NCBI GenBank assembly: GCA_013694845.1 | Contig: JACDBQ010000803.1 | Span: 1-12,992 of the forward strand | Length of the DNA stretch: 12,992 nt | DNA from: Acidobacteriota bacterium | Lineage (GTDB): Bacteria > Acidobacteriota > Vicinamibacteria > Vicinamibacterales > 2-12-FULL-66-21 | Reading direction: 5' to 3' | Shown: positions 7,208-11,608 of the stretch, piece by piece | Position numbering within the stretch: position 1 is the stretch's first letter | Layout of the letters: each line of letters begins with the position of its first letter | Notes under the pieces: generated by a model | Seen by the model: the letters and a program-made list of their open reading frames with translations, nothing else | Told to the model about the DNA's origin: nothing | Databases searched by the model: none | Translations under genes and position numbers: made by a program

Positions 7208-8294
7208 CCGTGCTGCCGATCTCGGTGTCAGACAGGAGACGCAGGATGTGGCTGGCGCCCTCGATGGTGCTGTCGTTGAAACCGAGGATGACGTCGCCTG
7301 GACGGAGGCCAGCGGCCGCCGCCTGCGAACGGCTCACGACGCGGGTGACCAGGACGCCCCGGGCGTCAGGTGCACCGAGCTGCTCGGCGATCTGAGTCGT
7401 CATGGCTTGCAGCGTGATCCCCAGGATCGTGCCGCGGCGAACGATGCCGTCCTTGATCAGCTGCTCCATCGTCTCCCGGACCAGATTGCTCGGGACGGCG
7501 AGGCCGATGCCCTGGTAGCCGCCGGTCTCGCTGTAGATCGCACTGTTGATCCCGACGAGCTCCCCGCGCGCGTTGATGAGTGCGCCGCCGGAGTTCCCCC
7601 GATTGATTGCCGCATCCGTCTGGATGAAGTCTTCGTACGCGCTCAGGCCTTCGACGCTCCGACCAGTGGCGCTGACGATCCCGAGCGTCACCGTCTGGCT
7701 GAACACCCCGAAGGGATTGCCGATCGCAAGGACCCACTCGGCGACTTTCAGCTTGGAGGAATCGCCCCACGGGATGGTCGGCAGGTTGCGGCCCTCGATC
7801 CTGAGTACCGCGAGATCGGTCTGCGGATCCGTGCCCACGATTTTCGCCGGCAGCTCGCGCTTGTCGGCGAGGATCACCGACACTTGCGGACGACCGCCGC
7901 CCGAGCCGACGACGACGTGATTGTTGGTGACGACATAACCGTCCGACGACACGATCACGCCAGAGCCGAGGCTCTGCGCCTGCCGTTCGAACATCTGGTC
8001 GCCGTAGAAGAAGCGGTAGAAAGGGTCGTTCGAGAGTGGCGTCCGGATCGTGGACGTCGAGGTGATGCTGGTGACGGCGTTCACGGCGCGCTCCGCGATA
8101 CCGGTGAGGTCCGGCAGGGTCGGGGTGCTGGCCAGCGCTGGCCGTCCCTGCGGGGCGCTCTCGGCCTGCGGCGCGGCGGTTGCGACCTCAGACGTCCGCA
8201 TGCGGCCGGCGATGACCAGCCCGGCCGCCAGACCGAGGGTGAGAAAGAGCACGGAAACGATGATGCGCCGCATGGTGGCACTCGCTGTTTTCAT
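7122..8294 (-). CDS. htrA: HtrA/DegP-type periplasmic serine protease with one PDZ domain
   Basis: This 390-aa envelope quality-control protease cleaves misfolded exported proteins. A membrane anchor or uncleaved signal lies at residues about 9-29 (RRIIVSVLFLTLGLAAGLVI), followed by an Ala/Pro-rich linker. The trypsin-like domain (about 62-285) carries a complete triad: H126 in TNNHVV, D160 in DPQTDLAVL and S235 in NRGNSGGAL. A single PDZ domain covers about 292-380, with LRPGDVILGFN as its conserved turn; DegP proper has two. The ATG at 8294 overlaps the hsp20 stop as ATGA, and a second ATG 7 codons later (8273) is possible; neither has a good ribosome site, which fits translational coupling. 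The 3' end overlaps the convergent glycosylase gene by 86 bp. Confidence 0.95.
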   Translation of the reverse strand: MKTASATMRRIIVSVLFLTLGLAAGLVIAGRMRTSEVATAAPQAESAPQGRPALASTPTLPDLTGIAERAVNAVTSITSTSTIRTPLSNDPFYRFFYGDQMFERQAQSLGSGVIVSSDGYVVTNNHVVVGSGGGRPQVSVILADKRELPAKIVGTDPQTDLAVLRIEGRNLPTIPWGDSSKLKVAEWVLAIGNPFGVFSQTVTLGIVSATGRSVEGLSAYEDFIQTDAAINRGNSGGALINARGELVGINSAIYSETGGYQGIGLAVPSNLVRETMEQLIKDGIVRRGTILGITLQAMTTQIAEQLGAPDARGVLVTRVVSRSQAAAAGLRPGDVILGFNDSTIEGASHILRLLSDTEIGSTATLAILRDGRRATVRVPVEQATAQPRVR

Positions 8295-8686
8295 CGGACG
8301 TCGATCTTGCGCCGCGGCGTCGGGGGCATCTTGGGCAGCGTGACGGTGAGTACGCCGCTCGCCAGGTCCGCCGTGACGGCATCCAGGTCGATCTTGTCGT
8401 TGAACTCGAACGTGCGCGAGAACGCGCCGTGGCCGCGTTCGACCTGGTGATAGTGGGTGTCGTCGGTTCCCTGCGCGGTCCGCTGGCCGCGGATCGTCAA
8501 TCGCGAGTCTGCCATGGCGAGCTCGATTTCTTCGCGTGCGAGGCCCGGCAGTTCGGCGGCGACGACGTAGCGGTCAGGTGTTTCGTACACGTCGATGGGC
8601 GGGGTCCAACTTTCGGCATGGTGGGAGGACAGCCGTTCGAGCCGTTCCTGCCAGGCCCGCAGATCTCGCCACGGATTCACAGGCAT
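8291..8686 (-). CDS. Small heat-shock protein, Hsp20/alpha-crystallin family
   Basis: This 131-aa ATP-independent holdase should bind unfolding proteins and pass them to refolding chaperones or proteases. The alpha-crystallin domain spans residues about 29-119, beginning PPIDVYETPDRYVVAAELPG and ending with the hallmark GVLTVTLPK (111-119). The N-terminal arm is short (28 residues, MPVNPWRDLRAWQERL). The C-terminal tail ends RRKIDVR, whose I-D-V (128-130) can serve as the I-x-I/V anchor used in oligomer assembly. The stop overlaps the htrA start (ATGA, 8291-8294), so a cytoplasmic holdase and an envelope protease are made from one message. The gene is divergent from efp. No CIRCE element is visible upstream. 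Confidence 0.95.
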   Translation of the reverse strand: MPVNPWRDLRAWQERLERLSSHHAESWTPPIDVYETPDRYVVAAELPGLAREEIELAMADSRLTIRGQRTAQGTDDTHYHQVERGHGAFSRTFEFNDKIDLDAVTADLASGVLTVTLPKMPPTPRRKIDVR

Positions 8687-8725
8687 AGCTTCGATGGTAT
8701 ACGATTCGTAGGTTTTGGGGTCACG
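8687..8725. promoter_or_regulatory. 39-bp divergent spacer between hsp20 and efp
   Basis: The starts of hsp20 and efp are only 39 bp apart, so their promoters must overlap or lie inside the neighbouring genes. The spacer holds the palindrome GTATAC at 8697-8702; TATACG on the plus strand and TATACC on the minus strand are possible -10 elements. No convincing -35 is seen. GGGG at 8717-8720, 5 nt before the efp ATG, is the likely ribosome site. Confidence 0.4.
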
Positions 8726-9289
8726 ATGAGTTCACTACAAGCCACTCGAATGAAGAAAGGGATGCTGATCAAGATCGGCGAGGATCTGTTCCGCGTCCTC
8801 GAGCTGCAGCACGTCACGCCGGGCAACCTGCGCGGGTTCGTCCGGGTACGATTCCGCAACATCCGCAGCGGCTCGCTGTCGGACCAGAAGCTGCGATCCG
8901 AAGACACCGTGGATCGCGCTGTCCTCGACGAGCGGCAGATGCAGTATCTGTACAAGGACGGTGACTCGTATCACTTCATGGATACCGAGACCTACGAGCA
9001 GATGCACATGTCGACGGAAGCGCTGGGGGACTCGGTCAACTACATCATGCCCGAGTCGACCATCGCGGTGGAGTTCTACGGCAGCGAGCCCGTCGGCATC
9101 GAGCTTCCCGTCACCGTGGATCTGAAGGTGGTCGATACCGTCCCGGGGATCAAAGGAGCCACTGCCAGCAACCAGATCAAGCCCGCCACCGTCGAGACCG
9201 GACTCGTCGTCAACGTGCCGCCGTTCATCAACCCAGGCGACACGATCCGGATCAGCACCGAAACCGGCGAGTACCTCGCCCGCGCCTAG
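8726..9289 (+). CDS. efp: Translation elongation factor P (EF-P)
   Basis: EF-P binds between the ribosomal P and E sites and relieves stalling on polyproline. The 187-aa protein has the exact usual family length from the ATG at 8726, which has GGGG 5 nt upstream; an upstream in-frame extension is rejected. Three beta-barrel domains are present: an N-terminal KOW-like domain (1-65), the central OB domain (about 68-125, with YLYKDGDSYHFMDTETYEQM), and the C-terminal OB domain ending in the signature PGDTIRISTETGEYLARA. The loop that reaches the peptidyl-transferase centre reads TPGNLRGF. Residue 34, the modified Lys of E. coli (lysylation) or the Arg of Pseudomonas (rhamnosylation), is Asn here. 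No epmA, epmB or earP gene is in the window. Confidence 0.97.
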   Translation: MSSLQATRMKKGMLIKIGEDLFRVLELQHVTPGNLRGFVRVRFRNIRSGSLSDQKLRSEDTVDRAVLDERQMQYLYKDGDSYHFMDTETYEQMHMSTEALGDSVNYIMPESTIAVEFYGSEPVGIELPVTVDLKVVDTVPGIKGATASNQIKPATVETGLVVNVPPFINPGDTIRISTETGEYLARA

Positions 9290-9308
9290 CGCCCCGGGTT
9301 GAGCCCGA

Positions 9309-9364
9309 CGCACGTCGCACGTCGCACGTCGCACATCGCACATCGCACATCGCACATCGCACTT
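9309..9364. repeat. Heptanucleotide tandem array upstream of tdk
   Basis: Eight consecutive 7-bp units occupy 56 bp: three cgcacgt, then four cgcacat, then one cgcactt. The variants are ordered in blocks, as expected from stepwise slippage. The array begins 19 bp after the efp stop and ends 5 nt before the tdk ATG, so it fills the place of the tdk ribosome site and probably of its promoter. Confidence 0.97.
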
Positions 9365-9369
9365 TCAAT

Positions 9370-9939
9370 ATGGACATCACCCAGGCGCGGCCCGGTTCGG
9401 GATGGATCGAGGTCATCGCCGGCAGCATGTTCAGCGGCAAGAGCGAAGAGCTCATCCGCCGCCTGCGCCGCGCCCAGATCGCCAGGCGGAAAGTCCAGAT
9501 CTTCAAGCCGACCGTCGACAGCCGGTATGCCAAGGATCACATCATTTCGCACAGCGAGATGCGGATCGCCTCGGAGACCTGTCGTCATCGCGTGAGCTGC
9601 TCGAGCGCGTGCTCGCCGACACGGAAGTGGTGGGTGTCGACGAAGCGCAGTTCTTCGATGCCGAACTGCCGGCCGTGTGCAATGCGCTGGCGGACCAGGG
9701 CAAACGCGTCATCGTTGCCGGCCCGACCAGGATTACCTGGGCAAGCCGTTCGAACCCATTCCCCAACTCCTCGCGATCGCCGAGTACATCACAAAGACGC
9801 TGGCCATCTGCGTGGTGCGCGGGTCACCAGCGAATCCACCCAGCGGCTCGTCGCCAGCAGCGAGCGTGTCCTGGTCGGCGCGCAAGGCACGTATGAAGCG
9901 CGATGCCGGAACTGCTTCGATCCACGGCTGGGCCAGTGA
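9370..9939 (+). pseudogene. tdk: Thymidine kinase, frameshifted remnant
   Basis: Intact thymidine kinase phosphorylates thymidine to dTMP in the salvage pathway. The reading runs in three frames. Frame 1 from 9370 gives GWIEVIAGSMFSGKSEELIR (P-loop GSMFSGKS, residues 18-25) up to about 9578. A second frame gives RELLERVLADTEVVGVDEAQ and FFDAELP, with the catalytic-loop DEAQF, up to about 9721. A third gives DQDYLGKPFEPIPQLLAIAE and TKTLAICVV up to about 9835. The first frame then resumes with TQRLVASSERVLVGAQGTYE and CRNCFDPRLGQ to the stop at 9939. Each jump equals one missing base. In addition the second Cys of the zinc ribbon (CVVC in homologues) is Arg (codon 9818-9820). No ribosome site precedes the ATG. 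Decay is likelier than sequencing error because of the substitution, but the frameshifts need read support. Confidence 0.88.
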
Positions 9940-9954
9940 GAGATCGATACTTGC

Positions 9955-9975
9955 AATGCTGAATGCTGAATGCTG
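9955..9975. repeat. Heptanucleotide tandem array, left arm (3 x aatgctg)
   Basis: Three perfect copies of aatgctg begin 16 bp after the tdk stop. The next 42 bases (ggggcaa, ggattaa, gggcaaa and so on) look like degenerate continuation in 7-bp steps. The unit is the exact reverse complement of the unit in the array at 10159-10186. Confidence 0.95.
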
Positions 9976-10158
9976 AAAAGAAGGGGCAAGGATTAAGGGC
10001 AAAGGGGGGTCGCGGGTCGTTTTGCCATGTCGCGGGCTTCCGGGCCGGTCCTGAAGCTGAGCGTTTTGAAACCTCCGCGTCCAGGCGGTGTCTAACCGCA
10101 AGAGGAGGGCCTCCGGTTTCTGCATTGCACCTACGGATTCCGCATTGCACCCTTACTT
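9976..10158. other. Geneless spacer between two inverted heptad arrays
   Basis: I see no supportable gene in these 183 bases. The left end is purine-rich (ggggcaaggattaagggc) and the middle is GC-rich. The right end holds a direct repeat of gcattgcacc (10122-10131 and 10142-10151), 20 bp apart. Together with the flanking arrays (9955-9975, 10159-10186) the segment has inverted ends, but no transposase or target duplication is seen. Confidence 0.5.
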
Positions 10159-10186
10159 CAGCATTCAACATTCAGCATTCAGCATT
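10159..10186. repeat. Heptanucleotide tandem array, right arm (4 x cagcatt, one variant)
   Basis: Four head-to-tail 7-bp units, cagcatt, caacatt, cagcatt, cagcatt, end exactly 5 nt before the ATG of the next gene. They are reverse complements of the aatgctg units at 9955-9975. Confidence 0.95.
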
Positions 10187-10191
10187 GTTGT

Positions 10192-10743
10192 ATGGACCTC
10201 TCCCGCCTTCTGTTTCTGCTAGGCGTTGGGTTCCTGCTGGCGAACCTGCGTCTCCTGTATCAGTTCACCCGTTTCGTGCGGTTGAAGTCCTCGGCGGTCC
10301 TGACCTGGCCTGGTAAACGTCCGCCTTTCCATGGTCTGTTGCTCGGGCTGGGGGCCGTGCTGAGTCTGTTGATCGTCTATAAGCTCGCCTTTCTTCAGGT
10401 GCATCCCACCCGTGTATTTGGCGAGGCGATGATGTTGGTGTACTACGGATATGCGCTGCCGCTGAGCCTCAAGATCGGTCGGGGCTTCTATGAGGAGGGG
10501 ATCTGGTCAGATGGCGGCTTCGTTCCGTACTCGACCATCGGCGGGCTGGCGTGGCGGGAAGGGGAGCAGCTGACTCTTGTGTTGATCGATCGGATGCGCC
10601 AGTTCGGCAGGAAACTGACCGTCCCCGAGAGCTACTACGGCGCCGCACGGCGCGTGCTGCGCGACAAGATCGCCGCACACGACATTCACTTCACCGGCAA
10701 ATCACTGGACCTGGGCGTTCACGACGAACGGGACGATGTCTGA
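10192..10743 (+). CDS. Two-pass membrane protein with possible PH-like C-terminal domain, 183 aa
   Basis: The protein starts with a hydrophobic helix (residues 4-22, SRLLFLLGVGFLLANLRLLY). A second lies at about 48-70 (HGLLLGLGAVLSLLIVYKLA) and possibly a third at about 80-93 (AMMLVYYGYALPLSL). The soluble C-terminal part (about 95-175) contains GIWSDGGFVPYSTIGGLAW, then alternating hydrophobic strands and a terminal helix (ESYYGAARRVLRDKIAAHDI). That order recalls bacterial PH-like domains attached to membrane anchors, a weak inference. The ATG at 10192 has no ribosome site, because the heptad array ends 5 nt before it. The last 42 bases overlap the convergent 77-aa gene. I do not recognise the family. 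Confidence 0.78.
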   Translation: MDLSRLLFLLGVGFLLANLRLLYQFTRFVRLKSSAVLTWPGKRPPFHGLLLGLGAVLSLLIVYKLAFLQVHPTRVFGEAMMLVYYGYALPLSLKIGRGFYEEGIWSDGGFVPYSTIGGLAWREGEQLTLVLIDRMRQFGRKLTVPESYYGAARRVLRDKIAAHDIHFTGKSLDLGVHDERDDV

Positions 10744-10935
10744 AGCTAGCAGTGCAAGCATCCACCCGATCGGACCTGTTCCTGACGCCATCGGGTCTCC
10801 CAGCCAGTCCGGGGGTGTGAGCCACACGAACGCGAGAATCGCGATGACCATCAGGTCGTACTGCCAGGTCGCCCGCTCATAGGTCCAGAAAAACGCGTTC
10901 CAGAGGATCCGTGCCGGCAGCGTGAGCGTCTTCAC
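10702..10935 (-). CDS. Small membrane protein, 77 aa, coupled to a CDP-alcohol phosphatidyltransferase
   Basis: A GTG start at 10935 overlaps the stop of the upstream transferase as GTGA (10932-10935). The protein begins MKTLTLPARILWNAFFWTYE, then ATWQYDLMVIAILAFVWLTP, giving a first membrane helix at about 27-42. The sequence DWLGDPM follows, then a second helix at about 56-73 (GWMLALLASDIVPFVV). A longer frame to 11112 lies inside the transferase gene and is rejected. Short proteins with the WTYERxxWQYD block occur in acidobacteria as far as I recall. The tight coupling suggests a partner or regulator of the lipid enzyme, but there is no direct evidence. The 3' end overlaps the convergent gene by 42 bp. 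Confidence 0.75.
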   Translation of the reverse strand: MKTLTLPARILWNAFFWTYERATWQYDLMVIAILAFVWLTPPDWLGDPMASGTGPIGWMLALLASDIVPFVVNAQVQ

Positions 10936-11534
10936 GATGCCGGCTCCGGCGGGGCGTCGCGCAGCTCGCGATAGGTGTAGATGATCCGGTCCGCCACCGT
11001 AAAGACCGAGAGCACGCCGATGACCCACATCACGGCCGCCATTCGGTTGGTGAAAGCGCCGATCATGAAGAGGACGATTCGTTCCGGCCGCTCCATGAAC
11101 CCGACCTTGCACTTCGCGATCAGCGATTCAGCCCGGGCGCGGGTGTAGCTGGTCATGATGGCGAACATCATCGCAATCGCCGCGATCATCACGTAGTCAG
11201 TGCGTCCGCGCGTCGAATACAGGTAGATCAACCCGAGAAACAGCGCGATATCGGAGAAACGGTCGATCACCGAGTCCCAGAACCCGCCGAATTTCGTCTC
11301 GGCTTGCAGCTCGCGCGCGACCTTGCCATCGATGAAGTCGAAGATATTGGCCACGATCATGATGAAACCGGCGGTGATGAATCGCGCCTGGCCGAGCGCG
11401 ACGGCGGCGGCGACGTTGATCAGCACGCCGACAAACGTCAGGATGTTCGGGTGAATCCGCAGCGCGACGCATGCGCCGATGATCGCGCGCAGCGGGACCA
11501 TGCAGATGTGCCCGATGAGGCCGGTGAAGGTCAT
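10932..11534 (-). CDS. CDP-alcohol phosphatidyltransferase, phosphatidylinositol-phosphate-synthase-like
   Basis: This 200-aa integral membrane enzyme should transfer a phosphatidyl group from CDP-diacylglycerol to an alcohol. The family signature is complete: D66-x2-D69-G70-x2-A73-R74-x8-G83-x3-D87-x3-D91 (seen as DFIDGKVARE, then GGFWDSVID), which binds the CDP and metal ions. About six helices are visible, including ILTFVGVLINVAAAVAL, FITAGFIMIVANIFDF, VMIAAIAMMFAIMTS and the C-terminal AAVMWVIGVLSVFTVAD. The segment SYTRARAESL ... GFMERPERIVL resembles the SYxxARAE ... ERPER block of phosphatidylinositol phosphate synthases, so inositol-phosphate is a reasonable acceptor guess; glycerol-phosphate cannot be ruled out. 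The ATG at 11534 has GGAGG 12 nt upstream, a long spacing. Divergent from uvrC; followed by the GTGA-coupled 77-aa gene. Confidence 0.92.
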   Translation of the reverse strand: MTFTGLIGHICMVPLRAIIGACVALRIHPNILTFVGVLINVAAAVALGQARFITAGFIMIVANIFDFIDGKVARELQAETKFGGFWDSVIDRFSDIALFLGLIYLYSTRGRTDYVMIAAIAMMFAIMTSYTRARAESLIAKCKVGFMERPERIVLFMIGAFTNRMAAVMWVIGVLSVFTVADRIIYTYRELRDAPPEPAS

Positions 11535-11564
11535 GGACGAGTCGGGCCTCCGTTGGCGGCGCGA

Positions 11565-11570
11565 TATAAT
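11565..11570 (+). promoter_or_regulatory. Candidate -10 element (TATAAT) for uvrC
   Basis: A consensus TATAAT stands 38 bp before the uvrC ATG, in the 74-bp gap shared with the divergent phosphatidyltransferase gene. No good -35 is found at the usual 16-18 bp spacing, so the call rests on the hexamer and its place in otherwise GC-rich DNA. Confidence 0.4.
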
Positions 11571-11608
11571 GAAAGGTTCAAGTTCGCGTAAAAATCGCAG
11601 TCTACTGC

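Noticed and set aside
6879..8450. 523-aa open frame on the plus strand
   Set aside because: It runs antisense to htrA and hsp20 and out of frame through the glycosylase; its composition is Arg/Asp/His-rich with no recognisable motif.
9309..9364. CRISPR array
   Set aside because: Units are 7 bp with no spacers, and there are no cas genes nearby.
9370..9939. Programmed ribosomal frameshifting in tdk
   Set aside because: Three shifts would be needed, none at a slippery heptamer, and a zinc-ligand Cys is also lost. Decay or assembly error is simpler.
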